DNA of 64,000 bases from Saccharibacter sp. EH611. GTDB lineage: Bacteria > Pseudomonadota > Alphaproteobacteria > Acetobacterales > Acetobacteraceae. The stretch is from positions 186,001 to 250,000 of the forward strand of contig NZ_WVHP01000021.1 in assembly GCF_009834765.1 (NCBI RefSeq). Direction: 5' to 3'. Both the position numbers and the translations under genes were made by a program. A model generated the notes under the pieces. It saw nothing but the letters and a program-made list of their open reading frames with translations, searched no databases and was not told where the DNA came from. Shown one piece after another: positions 7,425-16,123 of the stretch. Each line of letters opens with the position of its first letter. The stretch's first letter is position 1.

Positions 7425-9155
7425 ATGGAAAGTAGCAAACGCACTCTTTTGGCCATTGTTGTCTCGGCCATAATTTTGGTTGGTTTCAACTATTTTATGC
7501 CGAAACCACCGCACCAAGAATCCTCTCATAGCTCAACGCCTGTGCAAACATCTGCGCCAGCGCCGGTGCCAACTTCTCAAGAAGTAAAGCAGGATGACGC
7601 GTCCTTGGCTGATAAGCCAGCCCGTCGTCTGACGATCGCAGGGGCTTACGTAAAGGGCACGCTTAATCTGCGCGGCGCTCGGCTCGATGACCTTGTATTG
7701 ACGCGTTATCGTGAGACACTGGCTAAAGATAGCCCTCTCGTGCGTCTGTTGGATCGCGCAACGAGCGAGCATCCAAGCTATCTCGTTATTGGTTGGCACA
7801 ATGCGCCAGGCTATACAACGCGCCTTCCAGATGCGGCAACAGAGTGGCAAACAGAGGCAACAAAGCTTGCTCCCGGCAAGCCTATCACCTTGCATTGGGA
7901 CAATGGAGCGGGGGTGACCTTCCAGATTCATTTGAGTTTGGATGATCATTACATGTTTGATGTGCAGCAGGAGGTAAGCAACCAGTCTGGCCAACCTGTT
8001 TCCGTTTATCCGTTCCAGCGTGTGCAACGTGACTATCTTCCGGCTGATACGGGCTCCTTAACAGCCTATGAAGGGCCAATTGCGGTCATGAATGGGACAC
8101 TGGCTGACAATGGATATAAGAACCTGCGAAAAGGCAGCGATGCGCCTGAGCATGTATCATGGCAAACGACAGGCCAAGGCGGCTGGGGCGGTATTACAGA
8201 TAAATATTGGCTAACAGCGATTGGTGCTGATGCAGGGGCCCAAGTCTCAGCACGTTATGCTTATGACCCACAGTTGGGCCGTGGCGGTTCTTATCAGGTT
8301 ACCTTTGCAAGCCGTGACCCGCAGTTAGTTCAGCAGGGTGCAACACTTGGCTTTGCAAGCCATCTGTTTACCGGTGCGAAAGTTCCAAGTTTGCTTCAGA
8401 CCTATGGGGAGAAGTTAAAGCTGCCAGATTTTGATAAAGCGATCGACTTTGGCTGGTTTAGCTTTATTACACGCCCCATTCTTTATCTGCTGCATTGGCT
8501 TTATGTGCATATCGGCAATTTCGGTCTGGCTCTGATGGCACTGACCTTAATTGTTAAGATTGTCTTCTTCCCGCTCGCCTCTAAAGCGGCGACATCTTCA
8601 GCACGGATGCGTTTGGTCGCTCCGAAAGTGACGGAAATACGCGAGAAGTTTAAAAGTGATCCGATGGCAATGAACCAGAAGATCATGGCGCTGTATAAAG
8701 AGGAAAAGATTAATCCAGCCGGTGGCTGTTTGCCGATCTTGATCCAGATGCCGATTTTCTTCTGCCTTTATAAAATGCTCAATATCAGCATTGATGAGCG
8801 CCATGCGCCCTTCTTTGGATGGATTCGTGATCTATCCGTGCCGGATCCGACAAATCTGCTTAATCTGTTGGGGCTTATTCCCTATGACCCGACCCATCTT
8901 GCGTCCTTCCTTCATGTGAGCATCTGGGGAACAGCGTTGGGTGTGACATTCTGGCTCATGCAGCGTCAGAGCATGGTGAGTATGGATCCAGCTCAGGCGC
9001 GTATCATGCAGTTTATGCCGCTGGTTTATGTGTTCATCATGTCGGGATTCCCGGCGAGCCTCTTGGTGTATTATACATGGAATAACCTGCTGACCTTTGC
9101 GCAGCAGTACTATATTCAAAATCATACCAAGTTGCCGAAACCAGTGAAGCGCTGA
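7425..9155 (+). CDS. yidC: Membrane protein insertase YidC
   Basis: YidC inserts and folds inner-membrane proteins, alone or with SecYEG. The 576-residue protein has the Gram-negative layout: an N-terminal anchor (about residues 7-25, ending NYFMP), a Pro/Ser-rich linker, a periplasmic beta-sandwich domain (about 65-340), and the conserved membrane core with WFSFITRPILYLLHWLY, KIVFFPLASKAATSSARMR, NPAGGCLPILIQMPIFFCLYK and FPASLLVYYTWNN. The conserved positive residue is expected in the first core helix (TRPIL). Its stop lies five bases before engB. Confidence 0.97.
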   Translation: MESSKRTLLAIVVSAIILVGFNYFMPKPPHQESSHSSTPVQTSAPAPVPTSQEVKQDDASLADKPARRLTIAGAYVKGTLNLRGARLDDLVLTRYRETLAKDSPLVRLLDRATSEHPSYLVIGWHNAPGYTTRLPDAATEWQTEATKLAPGKPITLHWDNGAGVTFQIHLSLDDHYMFDVQQEVSNQSGQPVSVYPFQRVQRDYLPADTGSLTAYEGPIAVMNGTLADNGYKNLRKGSDAPEHVSWQTTGQGGWGGITDKYWLTAIGADAGAQVSARYAYDPQLGRGGSYQVTFASRDPQLVQQGATLGFASHLFTGAKVPSLLQTYGEKLKLPDFDKAIDFGWFSFITRPILYLLHWLYVHIGNFGLALMALTLIVKIVFFPLASKAATSSARMRLVAPKVTEIREKFKSDPMAMNQKIMALYKEEKINPAGGCLPILIQMPIFFCLYKMLNISIDERHAPFFGWIRDLSVPDPTNLLNLLGLIPYDPTHLASFLHVSIWGTALGVTFWLMQRQSMVSMDPAQARIMQFMPLVYVFIMSGFPASLLVYYTWNNLLTFAQQYYIQNHTKLPKPVKR

Positions 9156-9160
9156 GAGGA

Positions 9161-9832
9161 ATGACCAACGTGAAGGAACTCCCCGGAGAGTTAACAGCAG
9201 AAGAGTTGGAAGAGGGCCGTCGCCTGTTCGCAGGTGAGTGTGATTTCTTCTACGGTGCGCAATCACTGGAGCAATTGCCGGAGATTGGCCGTGCTGAAAT
9301 TGCTTTTGCGGGACGTTCCAACGTTGGCAAGTCAAGCATTATTAATGCACTGACGAACCGTCGCTCATTGGCGCGCGCCTCTTCTGAGCCGGGACGCACG
9401 AAACAATTGAACTTTTTTGATCTGGCTGGACGTCTTACCTTGGTGGATATGCCCGGCTATGGCTTTGCAAAAGCCGCTAAGGCGGTCAAAGAGGATTGGC
9501 AACGCACGATGTTTGCGTATCTACGTGGACGCCCAACGTTAGAGCGTGTCGTGTTGCTGATTGATGGCCGTGTTGGGTTTAAAAAGTCAGACCGTGAGGT
9601 GTGTGAGCTCCTCAATAAGGCCGCCGTTGTTTTCCAGATCGTGTTAACGAAATGCGACTATCTCTCTGAAGCTGCGTTGCAAGGTCGCGTTGAAGAGGCG
9701 CAGGCCGTCGTGGCTGCCCATGCGGCCGCTTATCCCCATGTTCTTCCGACGAGCAGCACAACAGGGCTTGGAATCCCTGATTTGCGCGCGATGATGGCGC
9801 GTTTTGCTGAGCCTGCTTCTCCCCGCCAGTAA
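9161..9832 (+). CDS. engB: Ribosome-biogenesis GTP-binding protein EngB (YsxC/YihA)
   Basis: EngB is an essential TRAFAC-class GTPase needed for late assembly of the large ribosomal subunit. Seen: P-loop GRSNVGKSSIINAL (about residues 51-64), the switch region GRTKQLNFF, the G3 motif DMPGYGFAKA, NKxD-like TKCDYLS, and the SS(T) region PTSSTTGLG. The 223-residue length is usual. The start is uncertain: ATG 9161 is almost on top of GAGAGG, and GTG 9170 has better spacing. It follows yidC closely and precedes argB by 14 bases. Confidence 0.95.
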   Translation: MTNVKELPGELTAEELEEGRRLFAGECDFFYGAQSLEQLPEIGRAEIAFAGRSNVGKSSIINALTNRRSLARASSEPGRTKQLNFFDLAGRLTLVDMPGYGFAKAAKAVKEDWQRTMFAYLRGRPTLERVVLLIDGRVGFKKSDREVCELLNKAAVVFQIVLTKCDYLSEAALQGRVEEAQAVVAAHAAAYPHVLPTSSTTGLGIPDLRAMMARFAEPASPRQ

Positions 9833-9846
9833 GGATCCCTCGAACC

Positions 9847-10791
9847 ATGACAGAGCCTTCTCCCGATTCTCATAAATCCATGTCTGCACCAGAAGAGCTC
9901 ATAACAGCCGAGGCACTGGGTGAGCAGCAGCAGGCGGCTATTTTGGCGGGAGCACTGCCTTATTTGCGGCAATATGCGGGTGATACCATCGTGGTGAAAT
10001 ATGGTGGCCACGCTATGGTAGAGGATGGCTTGGCAGCGACATTTGGACGTGATGTTGCGCTGCTGAAGCAGGTAGGCATCAATCCCATCATTGTGCATGG
10101 CGGCGGCCCGCAGATTAATGCTGTTTTGAAAAAGCTGGCTATCGAATCGCAGTTTATTGATGGGCTGCGTGTGACGGATCAATCCGTTGTCGAGGTGATC
10201 GAAATGGTGTTGTCTGGCACCGTTAATAAGCGTGTGGCGGATTTAATTAGCCGTGCTGGTGCTTTAGCTGCTGGGATTTCTGGGCGTGATGGCCGCCTCA
10301 TTCAAGCACGGAAGCTTCATCATACACGTCGCGTGGGAGAGCGCGCAGAAGACGTTGATCTTGGCTATGTAGGCACACCGGAGACGGTTGATCCGCGTGT
10401 GTTGTATGCGCTGCTCGGGGCTGGGCTTATTCCGGTTGTGGCTCCTGTTGGTGCAGGGCCGAACGGGGAAACATATAATATTAACGCTGATACAGCAGCC
10501 GGGGCTGTCGCAGGTGCGGTTAAGGCATCACGTTTGCTAATGCTGACGGATGTGCCCGGCGTGTTGGACGAAAACGGTAAACGCATCGAAGAACTCAGCG
10601 CAGATGATGCGAAGCGCCTCATCCGGGAAGGGCATATCACGGGGGGAATGATCCCTAAAGTTGAGACGTGCCTGAAAGCTGTACAAGCAGGCGCAAAAGC
10701 GGCGGTTATTTTGGATGGTCGTGTGCCTCACACCTGCTTGCTGGAGCTCTTTACACGGGCAGGGCCGGGGACATTGATCAAAGCCTCCTAA
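9847..10791 (+). CDS. argB: Acetylglutamate kinase
   Basis: ArgB phosphorylates N-acetylglutamate, the second step of arginine synthesis. The amino-acid-kinase fold is shown by VVKYGGHAMVED (about residue 46), IVHGGGPQINAVL, NINADTAAGAVAGA, LLMLTDVPGVLD and GMIPKVETCLKAVQAGAKAAVILDGR. Length (314) is within the range of the arginine-sensitive hexameric alphaproteobacterial type, with an extra N-terminal segment of about 30 residues before YLRQYAGDT. It follows engB by 14 bases, so it probably belongs to the yidC-engB transcript, an arrangement shared with other alphaproteobacteria. Confidence 0.97.
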   Translation: MTEPSPDSHKSMSAPEELITAEALGEQQQAAILAGALPYLRQYAGDTIVVKYGGHAMVEDGLAATFGRDVALLKQVGINPIIVHGGGPQINAVLKKLAIESQFIDGLRVTDQSVVEVIEMVLSGTVNKRVADLISRAGALAAGISGRDGRLIQARKLHHTRRVGERAEDVDLGYVGTPETVDPRVLYALLGAGLIPVVAPVGAGPNGETYNINADTAAGAVAGAVKASRLLMLTDVPGVLDENGKRIEELSADDAKRLIREGHITGGMIPKVETCLKAVQAGAKAAVILDGRVPHTCLLELFTRAGPGTLIKAS

Positions 10792-10897
10792 GAAGGGGAT
10801 AAGAGGGGGGGGAGAGTGGGTGTCCATGTTGACTTCCACCTCAACTCCGCGCATGGTTCGGTCTGCTATTTTCATCTAAAGAAGTTGGATTATTTTC

Positions 10898-11728
10898 ATG
10901 CAGCATGATGCTCTTCGCGCCAGCATTGACGCCCTTTGGGAAGACCGTGATAGCCTTAGTTCCAAGACAGAGGGCAGCGCTCGCGAAACGATTGAAGCCG
11001 CTCTTGCCGGACTGGATAACGGCACGTTCCGCGTTGCAGAAAATACGTCAGAAGGTCGTGTGGTTCATGAATGGCTGAAAAAAGCTGTTCTGATGTCCTT
11101 CCGTCTTTATGACTCAGAGCCAATGGCCAATGCCTGCGGTGGGGCCCCGGGGTTTGATAAAGTTCCGTTGAAATTTGCCGATTGGGGCAAAGAAGACTTT
11201 GCTAAGGCGGGCTTCCGTGCTGTTCCTGGGGCGGTAGTGCGTCGTTCCGCCCATATCGCACCGGGTGTGGTGCTGATGCCAAGCTTTGTTAATCTTGGTG
11301 CCCGCGTTGAAAGCGGCACAATGGTGGACACATGGGCAACCGTTGGTTCCTGTGCTCAGATTGGTAAGAACTGCCATATTAGCGGTGGTGCTGGTATTGG
11401 TGGCGTTCTGGAGCCTCTTCAGGCAGCTCCTGTCATCATTGAAGATGATTGTTTTATTGGTGCGCGTTCTGAAGTGGCAGAAGGTGTGATAGTGGAGCGT
11501 GGCTCTGTGCTCTCCATGGGGGTTTTCCTTGGGGCATCCACGAAGATTATTGACCGTGCAACCGGTGACATCCATATGGGCCGTGTGCCGGCTTATTCTG
11601 TGGTTGTGCCGGGCACCTTGCCACCAAAGACCCCCGGCGGCCCAGCTCTGGCTTGTGCTGTGATCGTGAAGCGTGTGGATGAGCGGACACGTTCTAAAAC
11701 ATCGATCAACGATCTGTTGCGCGACTAA
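10898..11728 (+). CDS. dapD: 2,3,4,5-tetrahydropyridine-2,6-dicarboxylate N-succinyltransferase
   Basis: DapD succinylates tetrahydrodipicolinate in the succinylase branch of lysine/diaminopimelate synthesis. The N-terminal helical domain holds [12 protein letters not shown] and the substrate segment KVPLKFADW. The left-handed beta helix begins around residue 110 with [21 protein letters not shown] and includes [19 protein letters not shown]. The C-terminus ends [11 protein letters not shown]. Length (276) is normal. It is separated from argB by 106 bases and from dapE by four bases, so dapD-dapE form an operon. Confidence 0.97.
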   Translation: MQHDALRASIDALWEDRDSLSSKTEGSARETIEAALAGLDNGTFRVAENTSEGRVVHEWLKKAVLMSFRLYDSEPMANACGGAPGFDKVPLKFADWGKEDFAKAGFRAVPGAVVRRSAHIAPGVVLMPSFVNLGARVESGTMVDTWATVGSCAQIGKNCHISGGAGIGGVLEPLQAAPVIIEDDCFIGARSEVAEGVIVERGSVLSMGVFLGASTKIIDRATGDIHMGRVPAYSVVVPGTLPPKTPGGPALACAVIVKRVDERTRSKTSINDLLRD

Positions 11729-11732
11729 GATC

Positions 11733-12878
11733 ATGAACGAGACTTCTTTCCCGACCGACCCATTACAGTTTTTACAAACGCTTCTACGTTGCCGTTCGGT
11801 AACCCCCGCAGATGATGGGGCGCTTGGCGTTATGAGTGACGCGTTGGCGGGAATGGGGTTTGAGGTGCATCGTCTGGACTTCGGGCCAGAAGAGGCACCA
11901 ACGCCTAATCTCTATGCTCAACTGGGGCAAGGGCGTCCGTCTCTGTGCCTAGCGGGGCATACAGATGTCGTGCCACCGGGTGAAGGATGGTCGGATGATC
12001 CCTTTGCTGGTGTGGTGCGTGATGGGCAGATCTACGGGCGCGGTACAGCCGATATGAAGGGAGGTATTGCCTGCTTCGTTGCGGCTGTGGCGCGTCATCT
12101 TCAGAAAAATCCGCTCAAAGGCACGCTATCGTTCCTGATTACAGGGGACGAAGAGGGGCCCGCCCATTTTGGCACAAAACCTGTGCTTCAATGGATGAAA
12201 GAGCAGGATAAAATCCCAGATTTCTTCCTGTTGGGAGAGCCAACCAACCCCTCTGCATTAGGGGATGTGGTTAAAATTGGCCGGCGTGGCAGTCTTAATG
12301 CTGTGATTACGGTTCCGGGTGTGCAAGGACACGTGGCTTATCCGCATTTGGCCGATAATCCTGTGCATCATCTCATCTCGGCTCTTCATGAGCTGACGGC
12401 CCGTTGTCTTGATAAAGGAAGCGAGTGGTTTGCGCCGTCATCGCTTCAGGTTGTCAGTATTGATGTGGGCAACAAAGCGACGAATGTCATCCCCGGTGAG
12501 GCACAAGCGCGCCTAAATATTCGCTTTAATGACTGTCATAGCGGTGAGAGTTTGGCTTCTTGGATAAAAGAGGTTGTTGCACGCTGGGCACCGAAAGCGT
12601 CCGTGTCAATTGCTGTGAGCGGGGAATCGTTCTTGACGGAGCCGGGGCAAGCCGTCCAACAGCTCAGTGCTTCGGTAAAGGACGTGACGGGACGTGAACC
12701 GAAGCTTGATACAGGCGGTGGAACATCGGATGCACGTTTTATGACGCATTATGCACCGGTTGCAGAGTTCGGCCTTGTTGGGGCCACGATGCATAAATGT
12801 GATGAACATGTCGGTGTGCAATCGCTTGAAGAGCTCACGCAAATTTACCAGCATTTCATGGAACGCTTTGGCGTTTAA
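11733..12878 (+). CDS. dapE: Succinyl-diaminopimelate desuccinylase
   Basis: DapE, a dinuclear zinc M20 hydrolase, releases LL-diaminopimelate and succinate. The metal and catalytic motifs are visible: AGHTDVVPPGEGW (His ligand and catalytic Asp), GRGTADMKGG, the acid pair in TGDEEGPA, GEPTN, and the C-terminal TGGGTSDARF and MHKCDEHV with the last His ligand. The dimerisation domain carries GRRGSLNAVITVPGVQGHVAYP. The frame is open further upstream into dapD, but ATG 11733, four bases after the dapD stop, gives the normal length (381). The gene converges on truA. Confidence 0.96.
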   Translation: MNETSFPTDPLQFLQTLLRCRSVTPADDGALGVMSDALAGMGFEVHRLDFGPEEAPTPNLYAQLGQGRPSLCLAGHTDVVPPGEGWSDDPFAGVVRDGQIYGRGTADMKGGIACFVAAVARHLQKNPLKGTLSFLITGDEEGPAHFGTKPVLQWMKEQDKIPDFFLLGEPTNPSALGDVVKIGRRGSLNAVITVPGVQGHVAYPHLADNPVHHLISALHELTARCLDKGSEWFAPSSLQVVSIDVGNKATNVIPGEAQARLNIRFNDCHSGESLASWIKEVVARWAPKASVSIAVSGESFLTEPGQAVQQLSASVKDVTGREPKLDTGGGTSDARFMTHYAPVAEFGLVGATMHKCDEHVGVQSLEELTQIYQHFMERFGV

Positions 12879-12887
12879 GGGGCAGAG

Positions 12888-12920
12888 GAAAACCCGTTAT
12901 GAGGGATCAAACGGGTTTTC
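12888..12920. terminator. Bidirectional hairpin between dapE and truA, overlapping the truA end
   Basis: The perfect 11-base stem GAAAACCCGTT / AACGGGTTTTC with an 11-base loop gives a U-rich end in both directions. The truA stop codon (12897-12899) lies inside it, so the last truA codons double as terminator. It probably ends both dapE and truA transcripts. Confidence 0.75.
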
Positions 12921-13694
12921 AGGATAGCCGACATCCATCAAACATAATCCATCAGCTGGGGCCGTTGGGCCTGCTTTGCAACGGTCTTTTGCCTCAAGAG
13001 CGTGTTTGACGCGTTCGGCTGGCCATTGACCGCTACCAACAAGAGCCAATGTACCAACCATATTGCGAACTTGATGGTGCAAAAAAGATCGTGCTTGCGT
13101 GTGGATCAGAACCTTATCGTCCTGACGTGTAATGCTAAGCTCGTCCAACGTGCGTAGGGCGTCTCGTGCTTGACATGCTGCTGCCCGGAAGGAAGAGAAA
13201 TCATGCCGACCGATCAAATAGTTCGCGGCTTGCTGCATGGCATCCAGATCAAGAGACTGGCGAATATGCCAAACCGTTCCATCTAAGAGCGCTGGCCGTG
13301 CAGGGCGATTGAGAATGGTGTAGCAATAGCGCCGCCATGTGGCTGAGAAACGCGCATTCCAGTGAGGTGGGACGAGTGCTGCTTCCAAAATAGCAATCGG
13401 GTGGGGTTTTAGGTGATAATTGATTCCATCCCGCACGGCTTTGGCGGTGATATTGGCTTCTGCGGGGAAGTCCAGATGTGCGACGAGGCCGGCAGCATGA
13501 ACCCCTGAATCGGTTCGTCCCGCCGTAATGCTGCTCACAGGACGGTTTGCAGCGACGCGGTAGGCGGCTTCTTCAATCAGTTGTTGAACAGAAAGACCGC
13601 TCTTTTGGCGCTGCCAGCCGACATAATTGCGGCCATCAAATTCAACACGAATGGCCCAACGGCGCACATGGGGCGGCGCGCTATCATCAATCAA
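12897..13694 (-). CDS. truA: tRNA pseudouridine(38-40) synthase TruA
   Basis: TruA makes pseudouridine at positions 38-40 of the tRNA anticodon stem-loop. Seen: RWAIRVEFDGRNYVGWQRQ near the N-terminus, the catalytic-Asp motif AGRTDSGVHA, YHLKPHPIAILEA, RRYCYTILNR and FLHHQVRNMVGTLALVG. The frame extends to GTG 13739, but that start has no ribosome site and lies 53 bases inside fmt. I chose TTG 13694, which follows GGGGGATCGCC and overlaps the fmt stop by eight bases. GTG 13667 (giving VRRWAIRVEF) is a further option. It is the last gene of def-fmt-truA. Confidence 0.93.
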   Translation of the reverse strand: MIDDSAPPHVRRWAIRVEFDGRNYVGWQRQKSGLSVQQLIEEAAYRVAANRPVSSITAGRTDSGVHAAGLVAHLDFPAEANITAKAVRDGINYHLKPHPIAILEAALVPPHWNARFSATWRRYCYTILNRPARPALLDGTVWHIRQSLDLDAMQQAANYLIGRHDFSSFRAAACQARDALRTLDELSITRQDDKVLIHTQARSFLHHQVRNMVGTLALVGSGQWPAERVKHALEAKDRCKAGPTAPADGLCLMDVGYPENPFDPS

Positions 13695-14598
13695 GGCGAT
13701 CCCCCGTCGAAAGACTGTTGCCACGGAGGAAAGCGGCACTATCCATCATGGCACGGCCCGGCTTTTGCAAGCGATCAATCCGTACAACGCCACGCCCGCA
13801 GGCGACATGCAGTTCATGATTGATCAAGGTTCCCGCCGGAGCGGAAGCAGGCGTCTCTAATGGTGTAACGGCCCCAATGCGGAGGACTTGGCCCTTATAA
13901 TGGGTGAAGCTGCCAGGCCAAGGGGTAAAGGCACGGATCTGCTGGTCGATCTCACGGGCAGAGCGAGACCAGTCGATACGTCCATCTGTGCGGTTTAGAC
14001 GTGGGGCGTAACAGCTTTGGCTATCATCTTGCGCGATGGCTGTCGGAGATTCTGCGAGGGCTTTGACGACCAGTTGTGCGCCAAGCTCTGACAGGCGATC
14101 ATGCAATGAGCCTGCTGTATCGTCTGGCGCAATGGGCGTGCGGCCTTCAAGCAGCACCGCACCTGTATCGAGCCCTTCATCCATCTGCATAATGCACACA
14201 CCGCTTTCGCGATCGCCTGCACGGATGGCTGATTGAATGGGGGAGGCACCACGCCAGCGGGGCAGAAGGCTTGCATGAATGTTCAAACACCCTTTGCGGG
14301 GGGCGTTGAGAATGGCCGGAGGAAGGATCAAACCATAAGCGGCGACGATTGCAGCATCTGCGTTAAGGGCGGCAAACGCTTCATGCTCTTCGTGATTATT
14401 CCGAAGACGAGCAGGAGTGCGCACCGATAAGCCGAGCGCATCGGCTGCTTCATGCACGGGTTGGCGACGCAGGCTTTTCCCGCGGCCCGCTGGGCGAGGA
14501 GGCTGGGTGTACACGGCCACAATATCGTGGCCGGCATCACGAAGAGCATGCAGAGCTGGCACAGAAAAATCTGGCGAGCCCATAAAAATGAGCCGCAT
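13687..14598 (-). CDS. fmt: Methionyl-tRNA formyltransferase
   Basis: Fmt formylates initiator Met-tRNA using 10-formyl-tetrahydrofolate. The N-terminal transferase domain begins MRLIFMGSPDFSVPALHAL and contains LNIHASLLPRWRGASPIQSA (catalytic Asn and His) and MQMDEGLDTGAVL (catalytic Asp region). The C-terminal OB-like domain includes RIDWSRSAREIDQQIRAFTPWPGSF. Length (303) is typical. It sits directly downstream of def (eight bases), the conserved def-fmt pair that adds and removes the formyl group. Confidence 0.97.
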   Translation of the reverse strand: MRLIFMGSPDFSVPALHALRDAGHDIVAVYTQPPRPAGRGKSLRRQPVHEAADALGLSVRTPARLRNNHEEHEAFAALNADAAIVAAYGLILPPAILNAPRKGCLNIHASLLPRWRGASPIQSAIRAGDRESGVCIMQMDEGLDTGAVLLEGRTPIAPDDTAGSLHDRLSELGAQLVVKALAESPTAIAQDDSQSCYAPRLNRTDGRIDWSRSAREIDQQIRAFTPWPGSFTHYKGQVLRIGAVTPLETPASAPAGTLINHELHVACGRGVVRIDRLQKPGRAMMDSAAFLRGNSLSTGDRLD

Positions 14599-14606
14599 AA
14601 GGCGCG

Positions 14607-15155
14607 TTATCTCCGCTTTTGTTCTTTGGCCAAGCGACGCAAGATCATATTGCGTTTGAGTTTGGAGAGATAATCAACAAAAAGAACGCCATCAAGATGG
14701 TCAATCTCATGTTGAATGCAGGTGGCGAGTAGCCCATCCACTTCTTGCTCAATCACCTCACCAGCAAGTGTGCGGTAGCGCACTTTGACAGCATCGGGGC
14801 GGACAACCTCGGCATATTGATTGGGAAGAGACAAGCAGCCTTCTTCGCGTGCAGCGAGGTCTTCGCTCTCATCAATGATTTCCGGGTTAATGAGCACCAT
14901 AGGAGCGCGTTCTTCGTCTTCGCGTGCAACGTCAACGAGCACGAAGCGCTGACTGATCCCAACTTGGGGAGCGGCAAGACCGATGCCCGGGGCTTTGTAC
15001 ATGGCTGAGAACATGCCTGGGAGTGCATCGCGCACAGCGCGCACGTCATCAGGGGTGACCTCGCGTGCTTGTTGCCTCAAGACAGGCGCAGGGGCGACGA
15101 GGATGGACGTTGGGGCCACATCCTCAATCGTTTTGAGAAAATCCAGATCATTCAT
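14607..15155 (-). CDS. def: Peptide deformylase
   Basis: Def removes the formyl group from nascent proteins. All three motifs are visible: GxGxAAPQ as GIGLAAPQVG, the metal-Cys motif EGCLSLP, and the metal-binding HEIDH in CIQHEIDHLDGVLF, followed by DYLSKLKR. ATG 15155 (MNDLDFLK) gives 182 residues; the frame is open 39 codons further upstream, but that part has no homology-like character and intrudes into the hsp20 promoter. The N-terminus is about ten residues longer than E. coli Def. The gene diverges from hsp20. Confidence 0.95.
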   Translation of the reverse strand: MNDLDFLKTIEDVAPTSILVAPAPVLRQQAREVTPDDVRAVRDALPGMFSAMYKAPGIGLAAPQVGISQRFVLVDVAREDEERAPMVLINPEIIDESEDLAAREEGCLSLPNQYAEVVRPDAVKVRYRTLAGEVIEQEVDGLLATCIQHEIDHLDGVLFVDYLSKLKRNMILRRLAKEQKRR

Positions 15156-15220
15156 AAGGGAGATTTTAGCGAGGCAGAGCGATGAATGCCAGTCTTTCAA
15201 CAACGTGCTTCTGTTGTTTG

Positions 15221-15248
15221 CTTGAAAAGTCGTTACAAAACCACATAT
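15221..15248 (+). promoter_or_regulatory. Sigma-32 (RpoH) heat-shock promoter of hsp20
   Basis: CTTGAAA at 15221-15227 is a perfect heat-shock -35 element. After 13 bases, CCACATAT (15241-15248) matches 7 of 8 positions of the -10 consensus CCCCATNT. It lies about 75 bases upstream of the hsp20 start, leaving a leader long enough for the hairpin at 15296-15313. Confidence 0.8.
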
Positions 15249-15289
15249 GCTTATCAGCAAGGGAATGCCCATGTTGGGGTTCTCTCATG

Positions 15290-15322
15290 TTGGTCTCGCT
15301 CCTTGAGGAGGCGTATTATTTG
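15290..15322 (+). promoter_or_regulatory. Candidate ROSE-type RNA thermometer masking the hsp20 ribosome site
   Basis: Just before the start codon, TCGCTCCT (15296-15303) can pair with AGGAGGCG (15306-15313) with one bulged G. It carries the U(U/C)GCU element that defines ROSE thermometers. The Shine-Dalgarno GAGGAG (15305-15310) would be closed at low temperature and freed by heat. ROSE elements are typical of hsp20 genes in alphaproteobacteria. The structure was judged by eye. Confidence 0.6.
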
Positions 15323-15846
15323 TGTCTAGTCGTTTATTTACATCCCCCATGTTTCTTGGCTTCGACCATCTGGAACAAATGCTTGAACGTGCGTCAAAAT
15401 CAACCTCAGATGGGTATCCACCCTATAATATTGAACAGCTCAGCCATACGGCGCTGCGCATTACGCTCGCGGTTGCAGGCTTTGTGATGGATGATTTGCA
15501 GATTACTCAAGAAGATAATCAGCTCGTCATTCGTGGCCGACAAGCGGATGATAGTCAGGGACGTGTGTTCCTCCATCGTGGTATTGCAGCACGTCAATTC
15601 CACAAGGCCTTTGTCTTAGCTGAAGGGATTGAGGTTGCTGGAGCATGGCTTGATAATGGCTTGCTTCATATTGACCTTTTGCGTCCGGAGCCGGAAGTGC
15701 GTGTTCGGCATATCGCTATTGCGCAAGGTAAACAGGGGAAAGAGCCTCCCGCTCCCTCTTCTGCTGAACCGAGTGAGCGTACGCGTTCTGTGCGAGAGCT
15801 AGGGCTTCCTACGGAATATGCTGGAGGGTTTGATATTGAGCGATGA
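15322..15846 (+). CDS. Hsp20 (alpha-crystallin) small heat-shock protein
   Basis: This is an ATP-independent holdase of the IbpA type that binds unfolding proteins in the cytoplasm. The N-terminal arm begins with FTSPMFLGFDHLEQMLERAS, close to the alphaproteobacterial IbpA/HspA pattern. The alpha-crystallin domain runs from about residue 38 (PYNIEQL) to 132, with ITLAVAGFVMDDLQI, FLHRGIAARQFHKAFVLAEG and a core GAWLDNGLLHIDLLRPEPE (AxxxNGxLxI motif). A charged tail of about 40 residues follows. The GTG start has GAGGAG 11 bases upstream, inside the proposed thermometer. It overlaps the following DUF1150 gene. Confidence 0.93.
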   Translation: MSSRLFTSPMFLGFDHLEQMLERASKSTSDGYPPYNIEQLSHTALRITLAVAGFVMDDLQITQEDNQLVIRGRQADDSQGRVFLHRGIAARQFHKAFVLAEGIEVAGAWLDNGLLHIDLLRPEPEVRVRHIAIAQGKQGKEPPAPSSAEPSERTRSVRELGLPTEYAGGFDIER

Positions 15847-16087
15847 GAAAGAAACACCCACTGTTTCATTAGAGGTTTTATTGGCCCGTACGCGGGCCAT
15901 GACCGGGCAGGAATTGCGTACATTAGGCATGTCCGAAGTCGCTTATTGCCGTTCTGTCATACAGGACGGCGCTCTTCGGGTGGCTATTCATGCTGCTGAT
16001 GGAACACCTATGGCGATCATGGAAGACGAAGCAAGCGCTCTCCAAGCCATGGTTGATAATGAGCTAACCCCTGCGCTTTTGCATTAG
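15836..16087 (+). CDS. DUF1150 family protein
   Basis: DUF1150 proteins are about 75-90 residues long, of unknown function, and in alphaproteobacteria commonly follow an hsp20 gene, as here. The conserved run RTLGMSEVAYCRSV near residue 35 (from the TTG start) and the end AIHAADGTPMAIMEDEASA identify it. I chose TTG 15836 (SDEKETPT) because GGAGGG lies seven bases upstream; ATG 15818 is also possible. Overlap with hsp20 implies coupled translation and heat-shock expression, which suggests a helper role for Hsp20, but this is inference. A hairpin (16070-16097, stem CCTGCGCTT/AAGCGCAGG) covers its stop codon. Confidence 0.88.
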   Translation: MSDEKETPTVSLEVLLARTRAMTGQELRTLGMSEVAYCRSVIQDGALRVAIHAADGTPMAIMEDEASALQAMVDNELTPALLH

Positions 16088-16123
16088 GAAGCGCAGGGGG
16101 AGTGTCTATAAAAGCTGTGTGAT

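Noticed and set aside
11673-11732. Upstream extension of dapE into dapD
   Set aside because: The extra 20 codons lie inside dapD. ATG 11733, four bases after the dapD stop, gives the standard DapE start.
13695-13739. GTG start of truA 53 bases inside fmt
   Set aside because: It has no Shine-Dalgarno. TTG 13694 or GTG 13667 agrees better with the fmt stop and with the family N-terminus.
16070-16097. Hairpin CCTGCGCTT/AAGCGCAGG at the DUF1150 stop as a terminator
   Set aside because: The stem is good but no T-run follows on either strand. It is mentioned under the gene only.
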